55,030 bases of DNA, from contig JAGVNC010000008.1 of the NCBI GenBank assembly GCA_020053475.1, positions 1-55,030 on the forward strand. Direction: 5' to 3'. Positions within the stretch are counted from its first letter, which is position 1. Every line of letters starts with the position of its first letter. Positions 44,009 to 51,941 of this stretch are shown one piece after another. The notes beneath the pieces were generated by a model. That model was given only the letters and a program-made list of their open reading frames with translations, had not been told where the DNA came from and searched no databases. The position numbers were made by a program, and so were the translations under genes. The DNA is from Candidatus Omnitrophota bacterium. Lineage in GTDB: Bacteria > Omnitrophota > Gorgyraeia > Zapsychrales > Zapsychraceae.

Positions 44009-45594
44009 AAAAGAACTATTTGGTTATTGTTGGATTAATCGGGTTGGGGGTTTTAGCCCTAGGATACGGATTGGGCCTCTCGCACGTGGAGCAACGGTTG
44101 ACGACCCTAACTCTGTTGGCCACGATCGTCGGAGTCTTGGCGCTGGGAGCTGCCGCTTGGCTCATGAATCGTCATGCCCATCAACCAATGATTGCTTTCC
44201 CTTGGAAAAAAACGATCGTGATGGCCGCGATTGTTGTTCTGTCCTTTGTTTTATTCGCATTATTGAATTATGTGTCTTCGATTTATAATGTTCGATGGGA
44301 CGCCACCAAGTTTAAACAACATACGTTGACCTCGAAGACAAAAGGCGTCCTCCAAGATCTCACCGAGAATGTCGCCATTACGATTTTTTATGTGGGGTTA
44401 CCCCCAAAATATTTGGATGACCTATTAAAGGAATATGAGCGCCAATCCCAAGGGAAAGTAAAGACGGAAATCGTGGATCCCTTAGTCCAATTAGGATATG
44501 CGGCGCAGTTCGGACGCGTTGTTAAGGCGGATGAAAAGAAAGCTTTTGTGCGTAGTGGTCACGAAGAAAGGGAGATCAATTTCGGGGATCAGCCGCTCAC
44601 TGAAGAAATGCTCACCAATACGGTCCTACGCATTACGCGAAAAGCTCGTACGGCCTGTTTTCTGACGGGGCATAAAGAATTGCCAGTGTTTGATAAAAGC
44701 GAAACAGGCCTGACAACGCTGGTGAAATTGTTGTTGGGAAACAACATTGTCGTTAAAGAATTATTCTTGCGGATGGAAAGCAATATCCCCGACGATTGCG
44801 CTGTGTTGGTCATCGCCGGGCCGCAGGAATTTCTATCCCCCGAAGAAGAAGCCATGGTCCGCGATTATTTATCCAAAGGAGGCGATGCGTTATTTTTGAT
44901 TGAGCACACGCTCATAACGACACCTGAGAAGCCGCTAACTCCTGAAGAAATGGATAAAAATCCGTCGCTGAATAGTATTTTAAATGAGTGGGGAATTCAT
45001 GTGGCCAACGATATTGTCGTCGATTTGGCCAGCCACGCGAGCGGCGATCCGGGGAGTCCGGCCACGCGCAATTACATGCCGCATGAAGCATTGGTGAAGG
45101 AATTGGATTATACATTTTATGTCCGTCCCCGATCCATCTCGATCACCTTACAGCGTCGGCCGACTATTAAAGTTGTCCCGTTTGTGTTGACGGCTTCCAA
45201 AGAGGTGAGCTGGGGCGAAACCAATCGACTGTTGACCGTCAAATTTAATCCCGAAGAAGACAGGATGGGGCCCGTGCCCATCTCGGTGGTGGCGTGGGAA
45301 CCGCGCACTCCGGACAATGGAAAGATATCGGACACTCGCTTGATTGTCTTTACGGACGCTGATTTTTTAACGAATGCCTATATTGGTCAATTCAGCAATG
45401 CCCGAATGGGGTTGAATGTGATTAGCTGGCTGGCTGAATTGGACTACGAACCTTTTGTCGATCAGGAAGAAATTAAAGTCGAGCGGTTAGACCTGACCAG
45501 CCAACAAAAACGGATGATTGCTGTTTGGTTGATACTTTTACCGGTCTTGATCGCGACGATGGGGATTTTGGTTTGGGTGAAAAAGAATGTTTAG
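43999..45594 (+). CDS. GldG-like ABC auxiliary protein
   Basis: 531 residues. Three N-terminal membrane segments (about 7-27, 32-55 and 73-95), a large periplasmic part with RWDATKFKQHTLTSKTKGVLQDLTENVAITIFYV (ABC_transp_aux/DUF4350-type start), VLRITRKARTACFLTGHKE, CAVLVIAGPQEFLSPEEEAMVRDYLSKGGDALFLIE and FTDADFLTNAYI, and one C-terminal anchor (about 505-527). It belongs to the GldF/GldG module; the soluble part has a class-I glutamine-amidotransferase-like fold without catalysis. Confidence 0.88.
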   Translation: MALKKNYLVIVGLIGLGVLALGYGLGLSHVEQRLTTLTLLATIVGVLALGAAAWLMNRHAHQPMIAFPWKKTIVMAAIVVLSFVLFALLNYVSSIYNVRWDATKFKQHTLTSKTKGVLQDLTENVAITIFYVGLPPKYLDDLLKEYERQSQGKVKTEIVDPLVQLGYAAQFGRVVKADEKKAFVRSGHEEREINFGDQPLTEEMLTNTVLRITRKARTACFLTGHKELPVFDKSETGLTTLVKLLLGNNIVVKELFLRMESNIPDDCAVLVIAGPQEFLSPEEEAMVRDYLSKGGDALFLIEHTLITTPEKPLTPEEMDKNPSLNSILNEWGIHVANDIVVDLASHASGDPGSPATRNYMPHEALVKELDYTFYVRPRSISITLQRRPTIKVVPFVLTASKEVSWGETNRLLTVKFNPEEDRMGPVPISVVAWEPRTPDNGKISDTRLIVFTDADFLTNAYIGQFSNARMGLNVISWLAELDYEPFVDQEEIKVERLDLTSQQKRMIAVWLILLPVLIATMGILVWVKKNV

Positions 45595-46318
45595 AAAGTT
45601 CATGAAGATGGGAATTTCGGTATTTGTTGTTAGCGGCTTGATTGGGGCTAATCAAGTTCATGCCCAAGAGCAAGATATAGGAATGCAGTTTTATGACATC
45701 GATAAGATCGTCGAACAATTTGAGCTGCTTTCTTCCTCCGAGTGCAATCAATTAAAGGCCCTAGTGGATGGATTAGACCCGAGGGAAGAAGGTTATCCGA
45801 CGTTGGCCAGGATTTCCCAGAAGATAGACCGTAAAGTCCGGAAGGATCTATTGTCTTTTGAAGATTTATTTTTTCATGTGCGCAAATTTGTGGACAGCGA
45901 ATATGTTGACGCCATTGCCTCTATTCGGGAGGTAGAATTAAGCCAAACGGAAAATTATTTTGAGAGAATTAAAGAGAATTTTGTCGAAGTTCATCCAGCA
46001 TTCCCTGAACATGGCGTGGAGGCCAGCAGTGCCCAGACGTTGGAGGCCATCCAGGAATCAGCCGCTCTTCTAACTGGCAATGGTGCTTCTCCAAGCATCC
46101 CTGAATTATGGGCAGAAGTGCAGGCGATCCTAATTCCTGTGTATTCCAAATGGAACCGGAGAATGGCCGAACTTCAGAAAAAAGTCGACCTGAACCAAAA
46201 ACCTGATCAGAAGCGGAATAATATCCTTACGCATGATGAATTATTCTTTGTGGATACGTTTACGAAGATTCAAGCAGCCTTACGAAGATTTGCCCCTGCT
46301 GGTTCCAGCCTATTTTAA
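45587..46318 (+). CDS. Exported protein of unknown function
   Basis: 243 residues, overlapping the GldG-like gene by eight bases, so it belongs to that operon. Signal peptide 1-26 (MGISVFVVSGLIGANQVHAQ). The mature part is helical and charged (CNQLKALVDGLDPREEGYPTLARISQKIDRKVRKDLLSFEDLFFHVRKF; SYSKWNRRMAELQKKVDLNQK). No known domain or catalytic motif. A periplasmic partner of the ABC module is plausible. Confidence 0.75.
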   Translation: MFRKFMKMGISVFVVSGLIGANQVHAQEQDIGMQFYDIDKIVEQFELLSSSECNQLKALVDGLDPREEGYPTLARISQKIDRKVRKDLLSFEDLFFHVRKFVDSEYVDAIASIREVELSQTENYFERIKENFVEVHPAFPEHGVEASSAQTLEAIQESAALLTGNGASPSIPELWAEVQAILIPVYSKWNRRMAELQKKVDLNQKPDQKRNNILTHDELFFVDTFTKIQAALRRFAPAGSSLF

Positions 46319-46333
46319 CCTCAATTTTCTAAA

Positions 46334-46347
46334 AGAAAACGTTTTCT
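46334..46347. repeat. Perfect 14-bp palindrome
   Basis: AGAAAACGTTTTCT lies 16 bp after the preceding stop and about 40 bp before the extended -10 at 46387; it could be an operator. No T tract follows, so it is not a terminator. Confidence 0.35.
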
Positions 46348-46386
46348 CGACGGGTGCCCCCACACATAGGTATTTAAAAGGATTGT

Positions 46387-46395
46387 TGCTATAAT
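46387..46395 (+). promoter_or_regulatory. Extended -10 promoter of the membrane peptide and MscS-like gene
   Basis: TGCTATAAT (TATAAT at 46390-46395) without a good -35 box. The start near 46402 gives a leader of about 45 bases to the membrane peptide. Confidence 0.5.
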
Positions 46396-46446
46396 AAAGC
46401 CGTTCGTTAAATCATTAAATCAGAAAGGATAAGGAGGTGATTCAAT

Positions 46447-46542
46447 ATTAAGAAAGAACTCATTCTTCTCGTGGGTTTTCTTTTTTTAATATTGTTGGCC
46501 GATTTTGGATATCGGCTCAAAAAAACAAAAGGGGGGAAATAA
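46447..46542 (+). CDS. 31-residue single-span membrane peptide with apparent AUU start
   Basis: A frame read ATT AAG AAA GAA ... TAA follows an exceptionally strong ribosome site, AAGGAGGTGA (46431-46440). The peptide reads (M)KKELILLVGFLFLILLADFGY followed by RLKKTKGGK: one membrane span flanked by lysines. No ATG, GTG or TTG opens this frame after the upstream stop; the only fitting initiation codon is ATT at 46447, as used by infC. The stop is one base before the ATG of the MscS-like gene, whose own ribosome site (AGGGGGGAAA) lies in the last codons, so translation is probably coupled. Function unknown; a partner subunit of the channel-like protein is inference. Confidence 0.6.
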   Translation: MKKELILLVGFLFLILLADFGYRLKKTKGGK

Positions 46543-46543
46543 T

Positions 46544-47212
46544 ATGGTTTATCAAACGCTGGTCATTGATCCGTTGCGTGAAATGACTTCTTTGGTATTC
46601 AGCTTTGTTCCACCGATCGTTACCGCCTTCTGTCTCTTGATTCTTGGATGCATCATTGTCAAATTCATCGAACGGTTGATCGTCTCATTCTTGACGACGA
46701 TCAAGTTCGATACGCTCTCTGAACGTCTCGGCCTCGTGCGTATTCTGGAAACAGGCGATATCCGACGCAAGCCTAGCCATCTTTTTGCTTCTTTCGCCTA
46801 CTTGGTCTTGATGATGATGGTCCTCATCGTCACCGTCAGGGCGATGGGCTTGCCGATTACAACCAATGTTGTGGATCGTCTTTTGCTCTACATCCCTAAT
46901 GTCATCACAGGCGTCCTTGTCCTTATCATCGGGATGCTGATGGCAAAACTGATCTCGGGGATCATTTTTGTCATTGCCAAGAATACCGACATGCCAGTTC
47001 CTACGACGTTGGCCCGATTATCAAAATGGGTTATTCTGGTCTATATCACGATTCTCTTTTTAACGGAGATCGGGTTCATTGCCCTCTTTGCAGGAGAAAC
47101 ATACACGATTTTTATCGGAGGGTTTATTTTCGCTTTGGCCTTGGCGTTTGGCCTAGCGGGCCGGGATATTGCCGCTAAGTATTTGGAAGTTTTTAAGCGT
47201 TCCGGAGCCTAA
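46544..47212 (+). CDS. Small MscS/CmpX-like membrane protein, paralogue 2
   Basis: 222 residues. Starts MVYQTLVIDPLREMTSLVFSFVPPIVTAFCLLILG; five hydrophobic segments; ends with IFIGGFIFALALAFGLAGRDIAAKYLEVF, the conserved TM helix motif. The central LLLYIPNVITGVLVLIIGMLMAKLI matches paralogues 1 and 3. No beta domain. Preceded by the 31-residue membrane peptide. Confidence 0.8.
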   Translation: MVYQTLVIDPLREMTSLVFSFVPPIVTAFCLLILGCIIVKFIERLIVSFLTTIKFDTLSERLGLVRILETGDIRRKPSHLFASFAYLVLMMMVLIVTVRAMGLPITTNVVDRLLLYIPNVITGVLVLIIGMLMAKLISGIIFVIAKNTDMPVPTTLARLSKWVILVYITILFLTEIGFIALFAGETYTIFIGGFIFALALAFGLAGRDIAAKYLEVFKRSGA

Positions 47213-47241
47213 AGCGAAGTTGTCAAGGGACAATCATGCGC

Positions 47242-47553
47242 ATGGCTGCCTAAAAAGGGCAGCCATCGCTTTAATGAAAAGCTGAAATTGAATTGAGTTA
47301 TTTATAAGTCATTGTTAGGCAATGACTTATGTTCTCAGTTTTATAATCATTACTAAACCAATCATGTTGTGGAGAAAAAGAAAAGGCTTTCTTGGCGTTA
47401 ATGCCTAAGCCTTGGTGTTAGGCTGATTTTGTGGTACAGTTTAAGTGTAGGATACTAAGACAGCACGTGGTTTCATTCAAGCCGATACTCAGTATCGGCT
47501 TCGGCATTAGTAGGGGCCGCGAACAACGCTTAAATCAGCGAAAGCTGTTTAAG
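47242..47553 (+). other. Hairpin-rich intergenic region and leader
   Basis: The 357 bp between paralogues 2 and 3 hold no gene but five clear hairpins: 47242-47266 (9-bp stem), 47304-47330 (11-bp perfect stem), 47383-47413, 47479-47501 (11-bp stem with one-base loop centre) and 47529-47553 (10-bp stem with GAAA tetraloop). The last ends right at the AAAGGAGGG ribosome site of paralogue 3. The two last hairpins are downstream of the promoter at 47429 and so in the 5' leader RNA. Confidence 0.6.
47429..47456 (+). promoter_or_regulatory. Promoter candidate of paralogue 3
   Basis: TTGTGG (47429-47434), 16 bp, GATACT (47451-47456). It gives a structured leader of about 107 bases. Confidence 0.4.
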
Positions 47554-47569
47554 AAAGGAGGGTACTCAT

Positions 47570-48229
47570 ATGATGTTAGATACCTTAGTGATCCAGCCAT
47601 TGAAAGAAATGGCGTCCACCGTAGGTAGTTATATCCCCACGTTGTTGATTGGGTTAGCTATCCTTGCCGGTGGGTGGATCGTCTCACGGTTCGTCCGTAA
47701 GACATTAACGCATCTGTTGACTACCATCCACTTTGATAAACTAGCTCACGAAGTGGGAATCGCCCGAACCTTAAGGATCGGGGGACTCAAGCATAAGCCT
47801 GCAGAAGTTTTCAGCTGCATCGTTTATACGGTGCTGATGGTTATGACATTGATCATGTCCGTCAAGGCTTTGGGCTTCACGATTGCTGATGAACTCATCG
47901 GCAAAATCTTCTCTTATGTGCCTAGTGTCGTTACCGGTGTTGTTGTCTTGATCATCGGGATGCTCTTGGCCAAATTCGTTTCCGTCCTAGTGTATATCAC
48001 GGCGAAGAATACGGATATGCCGGCTCCGGAAACATTAAGAGATGTGACCAAACTGGTCATCGTGGCTTATGTAGGCATCATCTTCTTAAGAGAAATCGGT
48101 TTTCTTACTCTGTTCACAGATCATTATTCTCTTTTCATTGGAGGGATTATTTTTGCTTTGGCTTTATCTTTTGGGTTAGCCGGCAAAGATGTTGCATCCA
48201 AATACCTCCATGTGTTAGATAAGAAATAA
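47570..48229 (+). CDS. Small MscS/CmpX-like membrane protein, paralogue 3
   Basis: 219 residues (ATG 47570; ATG 47573 also possible) with AAAGGAGGG eight bases upstream. Closest to paralogue 2: LDTLVIQPLKEMASTVGSYIPTLLIG, FSYVPSVVTGVVVLIIGMLLAKFVSVLVYITAKNTDMPAPETL, and SLFIGGIIFALALSFGLAGKDVASKYL. Five membrane segments and no cytoplasmic beta domain. The two genes seem to be a tandem duplication that acquired separate leaders. Confidence 0.8.
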   Translation: MMLDTLVIQPLKEMASTVGSYIPTLLIGLAILAGGWIVSRFVRKTLTHLLTTIHFDKLAHEVGIARTLRIGGLKHKPAEVFSCIVYTVLMVMTLIMSVKALGFTIADELIGKIFSYVPSVVTGVVVLIIGMLLAKFVSVLVYITAKNTDMPAPETLRDVTKLVIVAYVGIIFLREIGFLTLFTDHYSLFIGGIIFALALSFGLAGKDVASKYLHVLDKK

Positions 48230-48256
48230 CCTTCTGGGAGTAAGAGATTAAAATCA

Positions 48257-48294
48257 AAGGGCAGTCTGCCTAAAGGCAGGCTGCCCTTCTTATT
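48257..48294. terminator. Strong hairpin, probable bidirectional terminator
   Basis: AAGGGCAGTCTGCC pairs with GGCAGGCTGCCCTT (48257-48288) around TAAA, followed by CTTATT. It separates the convergent paralogue 3 and the small unknown gene. Confidence 0.75.
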
Positions 48295-48305
48295 GATGCA
48301 TGTCG

Positions 48306-48599
48306 TTAGATTGATGACTTTTTGTTCTTGCGAGTCTTGCGCGGGGAAACATCTTTTCTCATCGGTTGCGAAGGCATGTGATATTCCAGCCAAATCATGG
48401 CGTAGCGTTCGATCCAGTCTTGAGACGCACGTTCAAACCCGATGTCGTAGCCGGCCTTTTCGCTCTCAATCCACAGATGCCGATTGATTTCTTCAATAAC
48501 ACCCGGGATTTTGAGAAGATTGTCGGCCTTGAGTTGACTGTTCCTTTTGATCATAGGAAAACTCTTTTGAGGGACCCTAATGTTATGCCAGTTAGACAA
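48306..48599 (-). CDS. Small soluble protein of unknown function
   Basis: 97 residues if started at TTG 48599; ATG 48554 (AAGAG upstream) would give 82. I prefer the longer form because NIRVPQKSFPMIKRNSQLKADNLLKIP looks like protein. The middle is an amphipathic helical stretch with many aromatic and acidic residues (VIEEINRHLWIESEKAGYDIGFERASQDWIERYAMIWLEYH), and the tail is strongly basic (RKTRKNKKSS). No known domain. Convergent with paralogue 3 across the terminator. Confidence 0.6.
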   Translation of the reverse strand: MSNWHNIRVPQKSFPMIKRNSQLKADNLLKIPGVIEEINRHLWIESEKAGYDIGFERASQDWIERYAMIWLEYHMPSQPMRKDVSPRKTRKNKKSSI

Positions 48600-48673
48600 G
48601 GTGGATATTAATTAAAGTATAATATATCCCCCTGTTTTGGCAAGTTAAAAAAATGAACTGGATTTTTCAATGC

Positions 48674-48702
48674 TTTTCATAATTTTGTCCTTAGTATATA
48701 AT
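48674..48702 (+). promoter_or_regulatory. Promoter of the addAB-like operon, likely leaderless
   Basis: TTTTCA (48674-48679), 17-bp spacer, TATAAT (48697-48702). The predicted start near 48709 is within two or three bases of the ATG at 48711, and no ribosome site is present. Confidence 0.6.
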
Positions 48703-48710
48703 GTTTTCCT

Positions 48711-51700
48711 ATGTCTTCTGCGCCTTCCCCCAAGACGTTAATTTTCCAATCTCCCGAAATACGCGTTGTCGAAGCGTCGGCCGGTTCCGGGAAAACGTAC
48801 GCCCTGGCCAAGCGCTATATCCAACTGGCCCTCAATCCTTTGTTGGCCAAAGAGCCGATCCCCATCCGCCAAATCCTGGCGATTACATTCACTAACAAAG
48901 CCGCTTTTGAAATGAAAGAGCGCATCCTTGAATTTTTGAAATTGACCGCCCTAGGCCGATTATCCAAGCATCAGTCCGAAAGCATCCTTGGCCCCCTAGA
49001 CACTGATCAAATTCAGCTTGAGCGGCGTGCATTTAATGTGATGGAAGCCCTGATTCATCATTACAATTTTTTCCAGGTGCAAACGATCGATAAATTCATT
49101 AACGCGCTTCTCTCGGGATGTGCGTTTAAAATCGGCCTTACGGCGAATTTTAAGATCAAAACCAATGCCAAGGATTATATCGAATATAGTTTAGACCAGT
49201 TGATTGATCGCGCGGCGCACGATCCTGCTGTCGAGAAAAACTTTCATCATTTTCTCCATCATTATCTGTATTTAGAAAATCGCAAAGGTTGGTTCCCTAA
49301 AAAGGATATGTTGGGTATTTTGCGGTCTCTCTTTACGGAAATGAACGCGTATGGGCATCCCTTTGAGGCTAATCTGATTTCTTCTGAAGACATTTTAAAG
49401 TTGAAAAGGAACATCCACCAGGATTTGAAAAAATTTTCGGAAAAATTGCCGGCAGACGTGATGAAGCGGTTTGAGGATGGATTGCAAAAATTTTTAAGTG
49501 AGAATAATCAAGTCTTCGATGTGGACGCTTTAGGCCGATCGACCTATTTTGCTTACCCGACATTCCCGGTAAAAAAAGGAGCTGTTGTCCCTCGGGATGT
49601 GGAACGCCTTTGGGCGGATCTGCAGTCCCAAATCAGGCAACTGTGCGAGCATGAGGCTAAATCCCTTTTTAATCCCTACGTGGATCTTTTTCATGGGGTT
49701 CTCAGCGAATTTCGTGTCGCCGCGCAGAAAGACGACGTTTTATTTTTAAGTGAGCTGAACAAAAAAGCGAATAGCCTTTTTGATGAAGCCCATGTGACGG
49801 TGCAGGAACTTTATTATCGTTTGGCAATGCGCTTCCATCATTATCTCATTGATGAATTTCAGGACACCAGTCGCCTGCAGTGGCACAATTTGGATCAAAT
49901 GGTTGAAGAGGCGCTTTCAACGGGCGGAACATTATTTTATGTAGGAGACAAAAAACAGGCGATTTACGGATTTCGCGGCGGCGATGTCAATCTTTTCGAA
50001 GAGATCAAAACCACGTTCCCTGTTGAACACATCGTTACTGAAAATTTGACACACAATTGGCGCAGCCAGAAACACATTGTGGAATTTAATAATTCTATTT
50101 TCTCCGCAGACAATCTGAAAGCATTCATTGAACGCAACAATCAACATGGTAGCGAAAAGAACGGTGACGATGGTGTTCTTTGGAGCGATGAGGACATCGA
50201 GCAGGTTTTAGATGTTTACGGGCAGGCCCAGCAAAGCCATCGCCCTGATCTTCGTGCCGGCTATGTTCATGTGGAACACATCGAGGCATCCACGAAAGAG
50301 GAACGTAACGACATGACCCGCCCTAAGCTGATTTCTCTCCTGCGGGAATTGAAGCAACGTTTTGATTACAAGGATATCGCTATTTTAACGCGCGGGAATC
50401 AAGAAATTGAAGACTTAACCAATTGGCTTTTGGAGGAAGGGATTCCTGTCGAAAGCGAGAGGACAAGTGATTTGCGGAAACATTATTTAATTCGTGAAAT
50501 TTTGGCGTTTTTGAAATTTCTCGACTCACCGATCGATAATATGGCATTTGTAAATTTTATTTTAGGTGATCTTTTTAGCGCCGCTACAGGGTTGGACAGC
50601 CAACGATTGCATGATTTTGTCTTTTCGTTGCGCGATCAATTAAACAATGAAAAGGATACGTATCTTTATATGGAATTTAGGGAGGAATTCCCCGACAGCT
50701 GGCAAACATTTATCGACGAGTATTTTAAAAGTGTGGGGCTGTATCCTCTTTACGAATTGATGGTGAGCATGTTTAATCGTTTTGGGTGTTTGCAGCATTT
50801 CCCGCAAGCCCAAGGATTTTTGATGGCCTTTCTGGAGCTCATGAAAGCCCAAGAAGAAGAGTACACGGATATCACGACGTTCTTGCAATATTTTGAGGAA
50901 TTGGAAGGCGAAGGAATCTATGTCCATATTGCCGACACCAATGCGGTCAAAATTTCCACGGTCCATAAGTCAAAGGGATTAGAATTCCCCGTCGTCATTA
51001 TGCCATTTTTATGCATGGACATTCAGGTCGGGGCACGCGGCCCGGAAAATCCGCATTCTTATATTTTGTCCATTCGCCAAAAGGCCGAGGACAATGGCCT
51101 TTTGGTTCAGGATGATGCCAAGGCTTCGCGGAACAAAGAGAAGAGACTGGCCCTGTTACGTTTAAAAAAAGTTTATCGGCGTTTTTCCCCGGGATTGAAG
51201 AAACTTTATGATGAAGAATACAAAAAATCGTTTCATGCGGAATTAAACAGTATTTACGTGGCGTTGACCCGCCCGCAATATGAGCTTTATTTGATGATCC
51301 CTTCCCGCGCTGGGAGCGGTTTTAATTTCGCTCAATATCTCATCGCCTCCACAGAACGCGGGGAGCGGATAACGTATCAAACAACGGCCCAGGCGACGGA
51401 AAATATTATCAAGCTGCCCTGCAGCGAACATCACGATTGGATTGGTTATCTGAAAGATGAATTCACGGATGACGAAAGTGTCTTTCGTCAGCAGGAACGT
51501 CGACGGGGAGAGGCCATCCATTGCCTTCTCTCTTTTTTGGGAAATCTCCAAGGGCAGGACGAAAAGAAGCTTTTGGAAGAGGCCGCTTCGCAGGCGCGTT
51601 TGGCTTATCCGCATGCCGAGGAGTTTGACGATTATGTCCATCTTGTTAAGAATTTGTTTAAACAAAAAGACATCCGCCTCTTTTTTGACGTGAAGGATGC

Positions 51701-51941
51701 TGAAATTTATACGGAAAAAGAATTCATCGATCGGCATGGCCTGACAAAACGGATTGACCGTTTGATCGTTGCCAAAGATAAAATCACCGTTATTGACTTT
51801 AAAGCCGGGGGAGAGCAAGGCGATTATCAATCTCAGGTCAAGGAATACATGGCCTTAGTCAAAGAAGTTTATCCTAAACGTGCCGTTGAGGGATTTGTGG
51901 TTTATTTGGGCCCTTTTAAAATCGAGCAAGTCAATGCCTAA
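48711..51941 (+). CDS. AddA-like UvrD/Rep helicase with C-terminal RecB-type nuclease
   Basis: 1076 residues. Superfamily 1A helicase: Walker A EASAGSGKTYALAKRY (21-36), motif Ia AITFTNKAAFEMKERI, Walker B LIDEFQDTSRLQW (about 380), motif III VGDKKQAIYGFRGGD (about 411), motif IV region NWRSQKHIVEFNN, motif V ISTVHKSKGLEFPVVIMPF, motif VI VALTRPQYELYL. The C-terminal PD-(D/E)XK nuclease has RRGEAIHCLL (about 928) and KITVIDFKAGG (about 1023, the D-x-K core). With the next gene it should form a double-strand-break resection complex like AddAB. Confidence 0.9.
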   Translation: MSSAPSPKTLIFQSPEIRVVEASAGSGKTYALAKRYIQLALNPLLAKEPIPIRQILAITFTNKAAFEMKERILEFLKLTALGRLSKHQSESILGPLDTDQIQLERRAFNVMEALIHHYNFFQVQTIDKFINALLSGCAFKIGLTANFKIKTNAKDYIEYSLDQLIDRAAHDPAVEKNFHHFLHHYLYLENRKGWFPKKDMLGILRSLFTEMNAYGHPFEANLISSEDILKLKRNIHQDLKKFSEKLPADVMKRFEDGLQKFLSENNQVFDVDALGRSTYFAYPTFPVKKGAVVPRDVERLWADLQSQIRQLCEHEAKSLFNPYVDLFHGVLSEFRVAAQKDDVLFLSELNKKANSLFDEAHVTVQELYYRLAMRFHHYLIDEFQDTSRLQWHNLDQMVEEALSTGGTLFYVGDKKQAIYGFRGGDVNLFEEIKTTFPVEHIVTENLTHNWRSQKHIVEFNNSIFSADNLKAFIERNNQHGSEKNGDDGVLWSDEDIEQVLDVYGQAQQSHRPDLRAGYVHVEHIEASTKEERNDMTRPKLISLLRELKQRFDYKDIAILTRGNQEIEDLTNWLLEEGIPVESERTSDLRKHYLIREILAFLKFLDSPIDNMAFVNFILGDLFSAATGLDSQRLHDFVFSLRDQLNNEKDTYLYMEFREEFPDSWQTFIDEYFKSVGLYPLYELMVSMFNRFGCLQHFPQAQGFLMAFLELMKAQEEEYTDITTFLQYFEELEGEGIYVHIADTNAVKISTVHKSKGLEFPVVIMPFLCMDIQVGARGPENPHSYILSIRQKAEDNGLLVQDDAKASRNKEKRLALLRLKKVYRRFSPGLKKLYDEEYKKSFHAELNSIYVALTRPQYELYLMIPSRAGSGFNFAQYLIASTERGERITYQTTAQATENIIKLPCSEHHDWIGYLKDEFTDDESVFRQQERRRGEAIHCLLSFLGNLQGQDEKKLLEEAASQARLAYPHAEEFDDYVHLVKNLFKQKDIRLFFDVKDAEIYTEKEFIDRHGLTKRIDRLIVAKDKITVIDFKAGGEQGDYQSQVKEYMALVKEVYPKRAVEGFVVYLGPFKIEQVNA

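Noticed and set aside
46431-46450. GTG within the AAGGAGGTGA box as start of the membrane peptide
   Set aside because: That frame reads GTG ATT CAA TAT TAA and stops after four codons.
47431-47628. 65-codon GTG frame across the leader of MscS-like paralogue 3
   Set aside because: It crosses two strong hairpins and the true ribosome site, and its product looks random.
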